Shown here in pieces: positions 16,786 through 26,889 of a DNA stretch of 64,000 nt. This stretch comes from Sphaerisporangium corydalis. GTDB lineage: Bacteria; Actinomycetota; Actinomycetes; Streptosporangiales; Streptosporangiaceae. Below the pieces are notes generated by a model. The model did not search any database, was not told where the DNA came from, and worked only from the letters and a program-made list of their open reading frames with translations. The DNA is taken from the NCBI RefSeq assembly GCF_025506355.1, contig NZ_JANZYP010000014.1:89173-153172 (forward strand). The letters run 5' to 3'. The position numbers and the translations under genes are program-made. Numbering within the stretch: the first letter of the stretch is position 1; each line of letters begins with the position of its first letter.

Positions 16786-18890
16786 GAGAGGGCGGCGGCC
16801 GCCGGCCCGGTCGCGACGGGCCCGGCGGCGGCCCGGGGAACGGGCGCGGGAAGGGCAGGCCGGAGGACTCGGGGCGGGGCGAGGGGAAGGGCAGGCCGGA
16901 CCCCACCGCCAAGCCCGGTTCCGGCGCCCGGCCCGCCCGGCCCGGTGCCGCGGGCCGCGCCGAGCCACCGGCCCGGTCCGGGCGCCCGGCGCGGCCGGGC
17001 AGGCCCGAGGCCACCAAACCTCTGCCCCGCCGCGTCCTCGGCAACGGCCAGGGTCCCCGGCGGGTGCCGCCCGGCGGCCGGGGAGGGGGCCCAGGCGGCC
17101 CCCCGGGGCCGGGTCCCGACCGGCCGAGGCCGCCGCGCCCGCCCGTCCCGCTGCGCCTGGGCAACCCGGCCAGGCGGATCAACATCGGGCTGATGGGCAT
17201 GGCCGTCGTGATGTCGCTGTTCGCCGGCCGGCTGGTCCAGCTCCAGGGCCTGGACTCCAAGGTGTTCGAGGCCAAGGCCGCCACGCTGCGCGTCCGCGAG
17301 GAGACGCTGCCCGCGCGCCGGGGGCCGATCACCGACGTCAACGGCCACGAGCTCGCCGTCACCGTCGAGGCCCGCGAGATCTCCGCCGACCCCACCGTGA
17401 TCACGCCCGCCCGCCGCGACGCGGTCGCCGCCTCCCTCGCCACCGCGCTCGGCGTCCCGAAGGCCGACATCGCGGCCAAACTCGCGCTGCCCAGGACCCA
17501 CTACGCCCTGCTCGCCCGCGACGTGTCGCTCGGCGCCGCCAAGAACGTGCTCGACCTGAAGATCAACGGGGTGGCCGCCGCGCCGCAGTACCAGCGGTTC
17601 TACCCCGGGGGGAACCTCGCCGGCGGCCTGGTGGGCTTCGTCGGCGACGACGGCACCGGCCTGACCGGGTTCGAGCAGACCTACGACAAGCTCCTCGGCG
17701 GCAAGGACGGCAAGCAGACCGTCGAGACCGGCGGCGGCGGCGTGGACGGCCAGCGCATCCCGATGACCCGCAGCGTCCGGCAGGAGCCGGTCGCCGGGCA
17801 GGGCGTGCGGCTGACCATCGACCGCGACATCCAGTGGGCCGCCCAGAAGGCCATCGCCGAGCGGGTCAAGGCCAGCGGGGCGCGCAGCGGCAGCGTGATC
17901 GTCATGGACGTGCGCACCGGCCAGGTGCTGGCCATGGGCAACGCCCCCGAGGTCGACCTCGCCGACTGGAAGGACGTCCCGGCCGCCGACTGGGGCAACC
18001 GGGCGGTGACCGAGGTGTTCGAGCCCGGCAGCACCAACAAGGTCATCACGGCCGCCGCCGCCCTGGAGGCCGGCGCGGTGCGTCCTGAGACGGTGTTCGA
18101 GGTCAGGGACAAGTACCAGTGCGCCGACCGGCTGCTCAACGACGCCCACCCGCACCCGCCCGAGCACCTGACCTTCACCGGGATCATCGCCGAGTCCAGC
18201 AACGTGGGCACCATGATGGCCGCCGACCGCATCGGCGACCAGCCGCTGTACGACATGCTCAAGGGCTTCGGGTTCGGCGCGAAGACCGGCGGGGGCTTCT
18301 ACGGCGAGGAGGCCGGGCTGCTGCCCCGCCGGGAGTCGTGGTCGGGCAGCCAGCGGTGCACGATCGCCTTCGGGCAGGGCGTCTCGGTGACGGCCCTGCA
18401 GATGGCCAGCGTCTACCAGACCATCGCCAACGGGGGCGTGCGGATCACCCCGCAGATCGTGGCGGGCACGGTCGATCAGCACCACAGGCTGATCCCGGCG
18501 AAGCCCGGCAAGCGCACCCGCGTCATCGGCACGACCACGGCCAAGGACATCTCGCGGATGCTGGAGGCGGCGGTCGGCGCCGAGGGCAGCACCGGATCAC
18601 TCGCCGCCATCAAGGGTTACCGGGTGGCGGGTAAAACCGGCACCGCCATGCGGTACGACGAGAACTGCCGAGGGTATTGCGGTTATACCGCTACGTTTGT
18701 GGGGTTCACTCCCGCGGACGCGCCGCGTCTGGTGGTGCTGGCGGTCGTCCAGGCGCCCAAGAACGGCCACTTCGGCGGGGAGATCGCCGCGCCCGTGTTC
18801 AAGGATGTCATGACGTTCGCGTTGAAGAGCCGCAAGATTCCGCCGACCGGTACGACCGCCCCATCGGTGCGCTTGAGCACCGACGGGTGA
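16782..18890 (+). CDS. ftsI: Septal peptidoglycan transpeptidase FtsI (PBP3)
   Basis: 702 residues; GTG 16782 overlaps the ftsL stop (GTGA). About 130 cytoplasmic residues are extremely Gly/Pro/Arg-rich, followed by a membrane anchor (about 133-155), a PBP dimerisation domain (RRGPITDVNGHELA) and the transpeptidase domain: SxxK at Ser417-Lys420 (EPGSTNK), SSN at 472-474, KTG at 618-620. All catalytic motifs are intact. It cross-links septal peptidoglycan with FtsW. The long disordered leader is larger than in most FtsI proteins. Confidence 0.94.
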   Translation: MREGGGRRPGRDGPGGGPGNGRGKGRPEDSGRGEGKGRPDPTAKPGSGARPARPGAAGRAEPPARSGRPARPGRPEATKPLPRRVLGNGQGPRRVPPGGRGGGPGGPPGPGPDRPRPPRPPVPLRLGNPARRINIGLMGMAVVMSLFAGRLVQLQGLDSKVFEAKAATLRVREETLPARRGPITDVNGHELAVTVEAREISADPTVITPARRDAVAASLATALGVPKADIAAKLALPRTHYALLARDVSLGAAKNVLDLKINGVAAAPQYQRFYPGGNLAGGLVGFVGDDGTGLTGFEQTYDKLLGGKDGKQTVETGGGGVDGQRIPMTRSVRQEPVAGQGVRLTIDRDIQWAAQKAIAERVKASGARSGSVIVMDVRTGQVLAMGNAPEVDLADWKDVPAADWGNRAVTEVFEPGSTNKVITAAAALEAGAVRPETVFEVRDKYQCADRLLNDAHPHPPEHLTFTGIIAESSNVGTMMAADRIGDQPLYDMLKGFGFGAKTGGGFYGEEAGLLPRRESWSGSQRCTIAFGQGVSVTALQMASVYQTIANGGVRITPQIVAGTVDQHHRLIPAKPGKRTRVIGTTTAKDISRMLEAAVGAEGSTGSLAAIKGYRVAGKTGTAMRYDENCRGYCGYTATFVGFTPADAPRLVVLAVVQAPKNGHFGGEIAAPVFKDVMTFALKSRKIPPTGTTAPSVRLSTDG

Positions 18891-20449
18891 CGGGGGAAGG
18901 TACGCTCTCGCCCGTGCGTCCCCCGTCGTCCATGCGCCCCACGGCATGCCCGGTCCGGCCGTTGTCCGGCCTGGCGGCCCTGCTCGGCGCGCCCTCCGCC
19001 GGCCCGAGGGCCCCGCTCGCCGCCGTCACCGGCGTCACCATCGACTCGCGCCAGGTGCGCCAGGGCGATCTGTACGTGGCGCTGCCGGGCGCCAGCTCCC
19101 ACGGCGCCGCGTACGCCGCCCAGGCCGCCGCGCGCGGTGCCGTCGCGGTGCTCACCGACCCGGCGGGCCGTGAGGCGGCCGTCGCCACGGGCGTGCCCGT
19201 GCTGGTGGTGCCCGACCCGCGCTCGGCGCTCGGCCAGGTGGCCGCCTGGGTGTACGGGCGGCCCGCCGACGAGGTGCTGCTGCTCGGCGTGACCGGCACC
19301 AGCGGCAAGTCGACCACCACGTTCCTGCTGGAGGCGGGCCTGCGGGCCGCCGGGCACCGCACGGGCCTGGTGGGCGGCGTGGAGATCCACGCCGGCGACC
19401 TGAACTTCGCCCCCACGCTGACGACCCCGGAGGCGAGCGACCTTCAGGGCCTGTTCGCCCTCATGCGCGAGCAGGGCGTCACCGCGGCCGCGATGGAGGT
19501 GTCCAGCCACGCCCTGGCGCTCGGCCGGGTCGACGGCGTGTTCTTCGACGTCGCGCTGTTCACCAACCTGTCCCAGGACCACCTCGACTTCCACGCCGAC
19601 CTGGAGGACTACTTCCTGACCAAGGCGCGGCTCTTCACCCCTGAGCTGTGCCGGGCCGGCGTCGTCAACATCGACGACGGCCACGGGCGGGAGCTGACGG
19701 GCCTGTCCAAGGTCCCGATCACGACGTTCTCGGCGTGCGGGGCCCCGGAGGCCGACTGGCGCGCCCAGGACGTGCGCCTGGGCGCCGACGGCAGCACCTT
19801 CCGGGTGATCGGCCCGGGCGGCGTCGAGGCCGACGTGTCGGTGGCCCTGCCGGGCCCGTTCAACGTCGCCAACACGCTCGGCGCGCTCGTCACCCTGGTC
19901 GAGGCCGGGGTGCCGCTGCAGGCGGCCGTGCACGGCGTCGGCACGGTCATCGGCGTCCCGGGCCGCATGGAGCGGGTGCCGGGCGCGCGGGGCTTCCAGG
20001 CGATCGTCGACTACTCCCACAAGCCGGGGGCCGTCGAGTCGGTGCTGGGGGCGCTGCGGGAGGTCACCTCGGGCGAGCTGATCATCGTCCTCGGCTGCGG
20101 CGGCGACCGCGACCGGGGCAAGCGCCCCATGATGGGGCAGGCCGCGGCACGGCTCGCCGACGTGGCCGTCCTCACCAGCGACAACCCCCGATCGGAGGAC
20201 CCGCTCCGCATCCTCGCCGAGATGCTGGAGGGGGCGCTTTCGGTGCCCGGGCGCGAACGGGCGCACGTGGTCGTCGAGCCCGACCGGGCGGCCGCGATCG
20301 ACCTCGCGATCGCGCGGGCGAGGCCCGGCGACGTCGTCGTCGTCGCGGGCAAGGGCCACGAGCAAGGTCAGTACGTCGACGGTGAGGTCCTGCCGTTCGA
20401 CGACAGGCAGGTCGTGGCAGAGGCGATCGGCAGACGCGGGCACATGTGA
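18887..20449 (+). CDS. murE: UDP-MurNAc-tripeptide synthetase (meso-DAP type)
   Basis: 520 residues from GTG 18887, which overlaps the ftsI stop; GTG 18914 and ATG 18932 are in-frame alternatives. The Mur ligase P-loop is GVTGTSGKSTTT, the carbamylated-lysine region is in the central domain, and DNPRSEDP near the C terminus is the motif that selects meso-diaminopimelate over lysine. The organism should therefore have DAP-type peptidoglycan. The product feeds MurF. Confidence 0.93.
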   Translation: MTGEGTLSPVRPPSSMRPTACPVRPLSGLAALLGAPSAGPRAPLAAVTGVTIDSRQVRQGDLYVALPGASSHGAAYAAQAAARGAVAVLTDPAGREAAVATGVPVLVVPDPRSALGQVAAWVYGRPADEVLLLGVTGTSGKSTTTFLLEAGLRAAGHRTGLVGGVEIHAGDLNFAPTLTTPEASDLQGLFALMREQGVTAAAMEVSSHALALGRVDGVFFDVALFTNLSQDHLDFHADLEDYFLTKARLFTPELCRAGVVNIDDGHGRELTGLSKVPITTFSACGAPEADWRAQDVRLGADGSTFRVIGPGGVEADVSVALPGPFNVANTLGALVTLVEAGVPLQAAVHGVGTVIGVPGRMERVPGARGFQAIVDYSHKPGAVESVLGALREVTSGELIIVLGCGGDRDRGKRPMMGQAAARLADVAVLTSDNPRSEDPLRILAEMLEGALSVPGRERAHVVVEPDRAAAIDLAIARARPGDVVVVAGKGHEQGQYVDGEVLPFDDRQVVAEAIGRRGHM

Positions 20450-20559
20450 CAGGCGGCGTTGTGCGAGGCTGAGCCGGTGGCCCGGCCGGTGCACGGGGCG
20501 AGGCGCCGGTCCCCCCGCACACCCCACGGACAGCTTGTATGGAGAGTAGGGAAAAACGA

Positions 20560-21933
20560 ATGATCCCGTTGCCGCTGGCAAGGATCGCCGAGATCACCTC
20601 GGGTGCCCTCGCGGGCACGGCCGATCCTCGCGCCGTGGTCCTCGGGCCCGTCCTGATCGACTCGCGCGCCGCCGAGCCCGGATCGCTGTTCGTCGCGATC
20701 AGGGGGGAGCGGGCCGACGGGCACGACTTCGCCGCACGGGCCCACGAGGCCGGCGCGGTGGCCGTGCTGGCGAGCAGGCCCGTGGAGGCGCCCTGCCTGA
20801 TCGTGGGCGACGTCGTGACGGCACTGGCCGAGCTGGCCGCCGCCGTGGCCGCCGAGCTGCCGCGCACGACGGTCGTCGGCGTGACCGGGTCCGCGGGCAA
20901 GACCACCACCAAGGACCTGCTCGCCGGGCTCACCACGCTGATCGGCCCGACGGTCGCCCCGGTCGGCAGCTACAACAACGAGATCGGGCACCCCCTGACG
21001 GTCCTGCGGGCCGACGAGGGCACCCGCTTCCTGGTGCTGGAGCTGAGCGCCCGCGAGGAGGGCCACATCGCCTACCTGGCGCGCATAGCCCCGCCGAGGA
21101 TCGGCGTCGTGCTCAACGTCGGCTCCGCCCACCTCGGGGTGTTCGGGGGCCGCGAGCAGATCGCCAAGGCCAAGGGCGAGCTCGTCGAGGCGCTGCCCGC
21201 CGACGGCGTCGCCGTGCTCAACGCCGACGACCCGCTCGTCCGGGCCATGGCCTCCCGCACCCAGGCCAGGGTGACCCTGTTCGGCCGCTCCGCCGACGCG
21301 GCCGTGCGGGCCGAGGGCGAGACGCTGGACGAGCGCGGCAGGGCCTCCTTCACGCTCAGGGCCCCCTCGGGCAGGGCGCGGGTCAGCCTGCGCCTGTACG
21401 GGGCGCAGGCCGTGGAGAACGCCCTCGCCGCCGCCGCCGCGGCCTACGAGCTGGGACTCCCGGTGGCGACCATCGCCGAGGCGCTGTCCCGCGCCGAGCC
21501 GCGCAGCCGGTGGCGCATGGAGGTCACCGACCGCCCCGACGGGGTCACCGTGATCAACGACGCGTACAACGCCAGCCCCGACTCGGTGCGCGCGGTGTTC
21601 CACACGCTCGGCGTGCTCGGCAAGGAGCGGCGCAGGTTCGCCGTGATCGCCGCGATGCGCGAGCTGGGCGACCAGAGCGACGCCCTGAACGAGGAGGCGG
21701 GCCGGCTCGCCGCCGGCGCCGGCCTGGAAGGACTATGGGTGGTCGGGGACGACCCGGGCCCGGTCATGGCCGGCGCCAGGGGCGCGCCCGCCGTCCAGGT
21801 GGCCGACCCGGCCGCCGCCGCCGCCGAGCTGGCCGCCCGCCTGCGCCCCGGCGACGTGGTGCTCGTCAAGGGACCGCGCGCCGCCGGCCTGGAACGGGTC
21901 GCCGAGGCGCTGCTGGGAGGTGATGCCCGATGA
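20560..21933 (+). CDS. murF: UDP-MurNAc-tripeptide D-Ala-D-Ala ligase
   Basis: 457 residues from ATG 20560, preferred over ATG 20539 because a GGAGAGTAGG ribosome site precedes it and [13 protein letters not shown] is the family opening. The P-loop is [31 protein letters not shown] and [12 protein letters not shown] are the MurF signatures. It adds D-Ala-D-Ala to complete the pentapeptide. About 110 bases separate it from murE, the largest gap in the mur run. Confidence 0.94.
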   Translation: MIPLPLARIAEITSGALAGTADPRAVVLGPVLIDSRAAEPGSLFVAIRGERADGHDFAARAHEAGAVAVLASRPVEAPCLIVGDVVTALAELAAAVAAELPRTTVVGVTGSAGKTTTKDLLAGLTTLIGPTVAPVGSYNNEIGHPLTVLRADEGTRFLVLELSAREEGHIAYLARIAPPRIGVVLNVGSAHLGVFGGREQIAKAKGELVEALPADGVAVLNADDPLVRAMASRTQARVTLFGRSADAAVRAEGETLDERGRASFTLRAPSGRARVSLRLYGAQAVENALAAAAAAYELGLPVATIAEALSRAEPRSRWRMEVTDRPDGVTVINDAYNASPDSVRAVFHTLGVLGKERRRFAVIAAMRELGDQSDALNEEAGRLAAGAGLEGLWVVGDDPGPVMAGARGAPAVQVADPAAAAAELAARLRPGDVVLVKGPRAAGLERVAEALLGGDAR

Positions 21934-22988
21934 TGGACGTCCTCGTCGCCGCCGGCGTCGCCCTGTTGCTGTCCATGCTCGGCACCCCGCTGGCGATCCG
22001 GATCTTCAGCCGCCGGGGCTACGGGCAGAACATCCGCGAGGAGGGCCCCTCGGGGCACCAGGAGAAGCGCGGCACGCCCACCATGGGCGGCACGGTCCTG
22101 GTCATCGCCGCCCTGGTCGGCTTCGCCTGCTCCCACCTGGCCACCTGGACCCCGCCCACGGTCTCGGCCGTGCTGGTGCTGTTCCTGATGGCCGGCCTCG
22201 GCACGGTGGGCTTCCTCGACGACTTCATCAAGATCTACAAGCAGCGGAGCCTCGGCCTGCGCAGCGGCGCCAAGGCCCTCGGGCAGCTGATCGTCGGCGC
22301 GGTCTTCGCGGTGCTGGTGGTCCGGTTCCCGAACGCCTACTCGATCACCCCCGCCGAGACCCGGCTGTCGTTCCTGCGCGACTTCGGGCCCTCGGTCGGC
22401 ATCGTGGTGTTCACGATCTGGGTCCTGATCATGATCGTGGGCTTCTCGAACGCGGTGAACCTCACCGACGGCCTCGACGGGCTCGCCAGCGGCGCCACCG
22501 GCGTCGTCCTCGGCGCGTACGTCCTGATCGGCAACTGGCAGCTCCGCAACAGCTGCCTGAACCAGCTCGGCCCGAGCTGCTACTGGGTGCGCGACCCGCT
22601 CGACCTCGCCGTGGTGGCCGCGGCCGTCCTCGGCGCGCTGGTCGGCTTCCTGTGGTGGAACGCCCCGCCCGCGAAGATCTTCATGGGCGACACCGGCTCC
22701 CTGGCGCTCGGCGGGGTGCTCGCCGGGCTCGCGATCACCACGCGCACCCAGTTCCTGCTGTTCATCCTGGCCGGGCTGTGCGTCATCATCACCGCCTCGG
22801 TCATCATCCAGGTCGGCTTCTTCAAGATGACGGGCAGACGGGTCTTCCGCATGGCACCCCTCCAGCACCACTTCGAGCTGGCGGGCTGGGCCGAGACGAC
22901 GATCGTGGTCCGCTTCTGGCTGATCGCCGCCCTGTGCACGGCCGCCGGCCTCGGCCTGTTCTACGTCGAGTGGATGCCCAAGCAATGA
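21930..22988 (+). CDS. mraY: Phospho-MurNAc-pentapeptide translocase MraY
   Basis: 352 residues. ATG ATG at 21930/21933 overlaps the murF stop. It is a polytopic protein with about ten membrane segments and the MraY signatures [42 protein letters not shown] and [11 protein letters not shown], plus the [14 protein letters not shown] catalytic loop. It transfers phospho-MurNAc-pentapeptide to undecaprenyl phosphate to make lipid I. Confidence 0.95.
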   Translation: MMDVLVAAGVALLLSMLGTPLAIRIFSRRGYGQNIREEGPSGHQEKRGTPTMGGTVLVIAALVGFACSHLATWTPPTVSAVLVLFLMAGLGTVGFLDDFIKIYKQRSLGLRSGAKALGQLIVGAVFAVLVVRFPNAYSITPAETRLSFLRDFGPSVGIVVFTIWVLIMIVGFSNAVNLTDGLDGLASGATGVVLGAYVLIGNWQLRNSCLNQLGPSCYWVRDPLDLAVVAAAVLGALVGFLWWNAPPAKIFMGDTGSLALGGVLAGLAITTRTQFLLFILAGLCVIITASVIIQVGFFKMTGRRVFRMAPLQHHFELAGWAETTIVVRFWLIAALCTAAGLGLFYVEWMPKQ

Positions 22989-23034
22989 CCCCCGTACGGA
23001 CGGCCGGGCGACGGGCGCCGGGGACGGCCGGGCG

Positions 23035-23106
23035 GCGAGCACGAAGGACGGGCGGGCGGTGAGCACGAAGGACGGGCGGGCGGTGAACATGAAGGACGGC
23101 CGGGCC
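23035..23106 (+). repeat. Three 24-bp tandem repeats across the murD start
   Basis: Units at 23035-23058, 23059-23082 and 23083-23106 share the pattern G(C/T)G-A(G/A)C-A-GAAGGACGG-CGGGC. Each is followed by a GTG, so the mraY-murD junction offers GTG starts at 23059, 23083 and 23107 (plus ATG 23089), all in one frame. Each unit carries a GAAGGA purine stretch before the next GTG. Confidence 0.8.
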
Positions 23107-24483
23107 GTGAGCACGGTCTGCGTGGCCGGGCTCGGGGTCTCAGGGATGGCCGCCGCCCGGGCCCTGGCCCGGTCCGGCCACCACGTCATCGTGGTCGAGA
23201 CCGCCGCCGGCGAGCGCCAGCGGGCCGCCGCGGCCGAGCTGGCCGGGCTCGGGGTGGAGGTGCGCTTCGGCGGCGGGCTGCCGCCCGAGGCCACGCTGGT
23301 GGTCACCTCCCCGGGGTGGCGCCCCGGCCACCCCCTGCTCGCCGAGGCCGCCGCCACCGGCGTCGAGGTCATCGGCGAGGTGGAGCTCGCCTGGCGGCGG
23401 CGGCCCGCCGGGGCCGCCCCCTGGCTCGCACTCACCGGCACCAACGGCAAGACCACGGCGGTGCGGATGCTCACCTCCATGCTGCGCGCCGCCGGGCTGG
23501 ACGCCGCCGCCGTCGGCAACGTCGGCACCCCGATCGTGGAGGCCGTCGAGAAGCCCTACGACGTGCTCGCCGTGGAACTGTCCAGCTTCCAGCTCCACTG
23601 GTCCACCAGCCTGGCCCCGGCCGCCGCCGCGATACTCAACGTCGCCGACGACCACCTCGACTGGCACGGGTCGATGGCGGAGTACGCCCGCGCCAAGGGC
23701 CGCATCTACGAGCACGCGCGGGTGGTCGTCCACAACGCCGACGACCCCATGGCCACCCGCCTGGCGGTCCCGTACGCCGAGGACGGGTCCGCGCGCGTGG
23801 TCGGCTACACGCTCGGCGTGCCCGGGCGCGGGATGCTCGGCGTCGTGGAGGACCTGCTCGTCGACCGCGCCTTCGTGCCCGACCCGGTCGGCGGGGCCGA
23901 GGAGCTGGCGACCCTGGCCGACGTGCGCCCGTTCGCGCCGCACAACGTGGCCAACGCGCTGGCCGCCGCGGCGCTGGCCCGCGCGCACGGCGTCCCGCCC
24001 GCCGCCGTCAGGCAGGGCCTGCTCGACCATGTCCCCGACCCGCACCGCATCGCGCACGTCGCCCGCGTCGGCGAGGTCGACTACGTGGACGACTCCAAGG
24101 CCACCAACCCGCACGCCGCCGCCGCCTCCCTGGCCGCCTACCCCTCGGTCGTGTGGATCGCCGGAGGGCAGCTCAAGGGCGCCGACGTCGACGACCTCGT
24201 CCGGCGCTCGGCCGGCCGGCTGCGTGCGGCGGTGCTCCTCGGCGCCGACCGGGAGCGAATTCGGCAGGCTCTGGCGCGACACGCGGCGAATGTTCCGGTC
24301 GTGGAGGTCCAGGGGCAAGACACTGGGGTCATGGACCGTGTCGTCACCGAAGCCGCCAGGCTCGCCTCCCCGGGGGACACCGTGCTGCTCGCCCCCGCCG
24401 GCGCGTCGCTGGACATGTACGCCGGCTACGGCGCCCGTGGGGAGGCGTTCGCCCGAGCTGTCCACCGCCTTCCGGCGCGATGA
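23107..24483 (+). CDS. murD: UDP-MurNAc-L-Ala:D-Glu ligase
   Basis: 458 residues if started at GTG 23107, which leaves STVCVAGLGVSGMAAARAL as the expected first strand and glycine loop; GTG 23059 would add 16 residues encoded by tandem repeats. The Mur ligase P-loop is LTGTNGKTTAVRML; SSFQLHWS and DDSKATNPHAA are MurD signatures. It adds D-glutamate to UDP-MurNAc-L-Ala. Its stop overlaps the ftsW start. Confidence 0.92.
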   Translation: MSTVCVAGLGVSGMAAARALARSGHHVIVVETAAGERQRAAAAELAGLGVEVRFGGGLPPEATLVVTSPGWRPGHPLLAEAAATGVEVIGEVELAWRRRPAGAAPWLALTGTNGKTTAVRMLTSMLRAAGLDAAAVGNVGTPIVEAVEKPYDVLAVELSSFQLHWSTSLAPAAAAILNVADDHLDWHGSMAEYARAKGRIYEHARVVVHNADDPMATRLAVPYAEDGSARVVGYTLGVPGRGMLGVVEDLLVDRAFVPDPVGGAEELATLADVRPFAPHNVANALAAAALARAHGVPPAAVRQGLLDHVPDPHRIAHVARVGEVDYVDDSKATNPHAAAASLAAYPSVVWIAGGQLKGADVDDLVRRSAGRLRAAVLLGADRERIRQALARHAANVPVVEVQGQDTGVMDRVVTEAARLASPGDTVLLAPAGASLDMYAGYGARGEAFARAVHRLPAR

Positions 24484-25787
24484 GCGACGTCCCGATCGGA
24501 CCCGGCGCCGCCACCACCCGGCGGGCCGGGCGCGCGGACCGGCTGGCGGCGCTCGGCGAGCTGCTGAACCGTCCCCTGACGTCCTACTACCTGGTGCTCG
24601 GGTGCAGCGCCCTGCTGCTCGCGCTCGGGCTGATGATGGTGCTCTCGGCCTCCAGCATCGAGGCGCTGCAGAAGACGGGCAACCCGTTCTACTGGTTCCT
24701 CAAGCAGTCGCTGTCGGTCGGGCTCGGCCTCCCGGTGATGTGGATCTGCTCCCGGCTGCCCCAGCGGTTCTTCCGCCTCGCCGGCTACCCCCTGATGGCC
24801 CTGTCGGTCATCGGCCTGATCATGGTCATCTTCATCGGCGAGACCGAGCTGGGCGCCCAGCGGTGGCTGTACGTCGGCGGGCTCACCATCCAGCCCTCAG
24901 AGCCCGCCAAGCTCGGCCTGGTCCTGTGGGGGGCCGACCTGCTGGCCCGCAAGGCCAAGGGCGGCCTCATCGAGTGGCGGCAACTGCTGATCCCGCTGAT
25001 GCCCGGCACCGCCATCCTCGCCGTCATGGTCATGCTCGGGCGCGACCTCGGCACCACGCTCGTGCTCATGCTGGTCTTCCTGGCGCTGCTGTGGGTCGTC
25101 GGGGCGCCGCTCAAACTGTTCGGCGGCATCCTGGCCGTCTCCACCCTGGCCACGGTCATCATGATCAGCGTCGAGGGTTACCGCTCGGCCCGCATCGCGG
25201 GCTGGCTGGACGTCTGGGGCAACGCCCAGGGCTCGGGCTACCAGGCCGCCATGGGCCAGATCGCGCTCGGCTCGGGTGGCTGGTTCGGGCTCGGGCTCGG
25301 CAGCAGCCGGCAGAAATGGGGCCGGGTCCCGCACGCCGAGAGCGACTTCATCTTCTCCATCATCGGCGAGGAGCTCGGGCTCATGGGCACCCTGCTGGTG
25401 GTCGCCCTGTTCGGCCTGCTCGGGTACGCGGGCCTGCGCGTGGCCAGCCGGGTGAAGGACCCGTTCGTCCGGCTCGCCGCCTCGGCCGCCGTGGCCTGGA
25501 TCGCAGGTCAGGCGATCGTCAACATCGGGGCGGTGATCGGCGTGCTGCCCATCACCGGCATCCCGCTGCCCCTGGTGTCGTACGGTGGTTCGGCGCTGTT
25601 GCCCACCCTGGCCGCGCTCGGGATGCTCCTGTCGTTCGCCAAACAGGAACCCGGCGCGGCCGACGCGCTGGCCGCTCGTGGACCCGGGCCCGCGGCGCGG
25701 GCTCTAAGCTGGCTTGGCCTGAGTCGCCCGCTGGCGAGGATTCGCCGGCCGGGACGGCTCCGACCGACATCGAGGCACGTGGAGTGA
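24480..25787 (+). CDS. ftsW: Septal peptidoglycan glycosyltransferase FtsW
   Basis: 435 residues, ATG 24480 overlapping the murD stop. It is a SEDS protein with about ten membrane segments; [21 protein letters not shown] and [19 protein letters not shown] are hallmark loops, and [16 protein letters not shown] is the C-terminal signature. It polymerises glycan with FtsI as transpeptidase partner. The cytoplasmic tail is short and basic. Confidence 0.95.
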   Translation: MSDVPIGPGAATTRRAGRADRLAALGELLNRPLTSYYLVLGCSALLLALGLMMVLSASSIEALQKTGNPFYWFLKQSLSVGLGLPVMWICSRLPQRFFRLAGYPLMALSVIGLIMVIFIGETELGAQRWLYVGGLTIQPSEPAKLGLVLWGADLLARKAKGGLIEWRQLLIPLMPGTAILAVMVMLGRDLGTTLVLMLVFLALLWVVGAPLKLFGGILAVSTLATVIMISVEGYRSARIAGWLDVWGNAQGSGYQAAMGQIALGSGGWFGLGLGSSRQKWGRVPHAESDFIFSIIGEELGLMGTLLVVALFGLLGYAGLRVASRVKDPFVRLAASAAVAWIAGQAIVNIGAVIGVLPITGIPLPLVSYGGSALLPTLAALGMLLSFAKQEPGAADALAARGPGPAARALSWLGLSRPLARIRRPGRLRPTSRHVE

Positions 25788-25797
25788 AAGGACCGAC

Positions 25798-26889
25798 ATG
25801 AGGGTGGTCCTCGCCGGCGGCGGCACGGCCGGCCATATCGAACCCGCCTTGGCGCTGGCCGACGCGCTGCGCAGGCACGACCCGGGCATCGGGATCACCT
25901 GCCTCGGCACCGAGCGCGGCCTGGAGACCAGGCTGGTGCCCGCCCGGGGGTACGAGCTGGCGCTGGTGCCCGCGGTCCCGCTGCCGCGCGCCATCACCCC
26001 GCAGCTGCTGAGCGTGCCCGGCCGGCTGGCCGGGGCGATCAACGCCGCCGCGGGCGTCATGGACCGCGTCCACGCCGACGTGCTGGTCGGCTTCGGGGGC
26101 TACGTCGCCACCCCGGCCTACCTGGCCGCCCGGCGGCGCGGGGTGCCGATCGTGGTCCACGAGGCCAACCCCAAGCCCGGCCTGGCCAACCGGCTCGGCG
26201 CCCGGCTCACCGACCACGTCTTCACCGGCCACCGCGACACCGCGCTGCCGCACGCCGAGTACGTCGGCATCCCGCTGCGCCGGGAGATCGTCGCGCTCGA
26301 CCGGCTGTCCATGGGCGACAAGGCCAGGTCGTACTTCGGGCTGGAGAACGACCGGCCGACGCTGCTGGTCTTCGGCGGCTCGCAGGGGGCGCGCGCGATC
26401 AACGAGGCCGCCCTCGGCGCCGCGAACGCCCTGCGGCACGCCGGCGTCCAGGTGCTCCACGTGGTCGGCCCGAAGAACCCCGTGGTCGAGGAGCCGCCGC
26501 CCGGCGACCCGCAGTACGTCGTGCTGCCCTACGTCGACCGCATGGACCTGGCCTACGCCGCCGCCGACTTCGTGCTGTGCCGCAGCGGGGCGATGACCTG
26601 CGCGGAACTGACCGCCGTAGGGCTCCCGGCGGTGTACGTCCCGCTGCCGCACGGCAACGGGGAGCAGCGGCTCAACGCCGCGCCGATCGTCGAGGCCGGG
26701 GGAGGGATGATGGTCGACAACGCCGACCTGACCGCCGATTGGATCATCCGGACCGTGCTTCCGGTCCTGCGCGACCCCGAGCGGGTCGTCACCATGTCCG
26801 ACGCGGCCTCGCGCATCGGCCGCAAGGACGCGGACATGGTCCTCGCGCGCAAGGTCCTCGACATCGTCGCCGCCGGAGGCCGCCGATGA
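25798..26889 (+). CDS. murG: Undecaprenyl-PP-MurNAc-pentapeptide GlcNAc transferase
   Basis: 363 residues, ATG with GAAAGGA upstream. It is GT-B fold: [21 protein letters not shown] (first glycine loop), [43 protein letters not shown], and a C-terminal donor site with [23 protein letters not shown]. It makes lipid II from lipid I at the inner face of the membrane. Confidence 0.95.
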   Translation: MRVVLAGGGTAGHIEPALALADALRRHDPGIGITCLGTERGLETRLVPARGYELALVPAVPLPRAITPQLLSVPGRLAGAINAAAGVMDRVHADVLVGFGGYVATPAYLAARRRGVPIVVHEANPKPGLANRLGARLTDHVFTGHRDTALPHAEYVGIPLRREIVALDRLSMGDKARSYFGLENDRPTLLVFGGSQGARAINEAALGAANALRHAGVQVLHVVGPKNPVVEEPPPGDPQYVVLPYVDRMDLAYAAADFVLCRSGAMTCAELTAVGLPAVYVPLPHGNGEQRLNAAPIVEAGGGMMVDNADLTADWIIRTVLPVLRDPERVVTMSDAASRIGRKDADMVLARKVLDIVAAGGRR

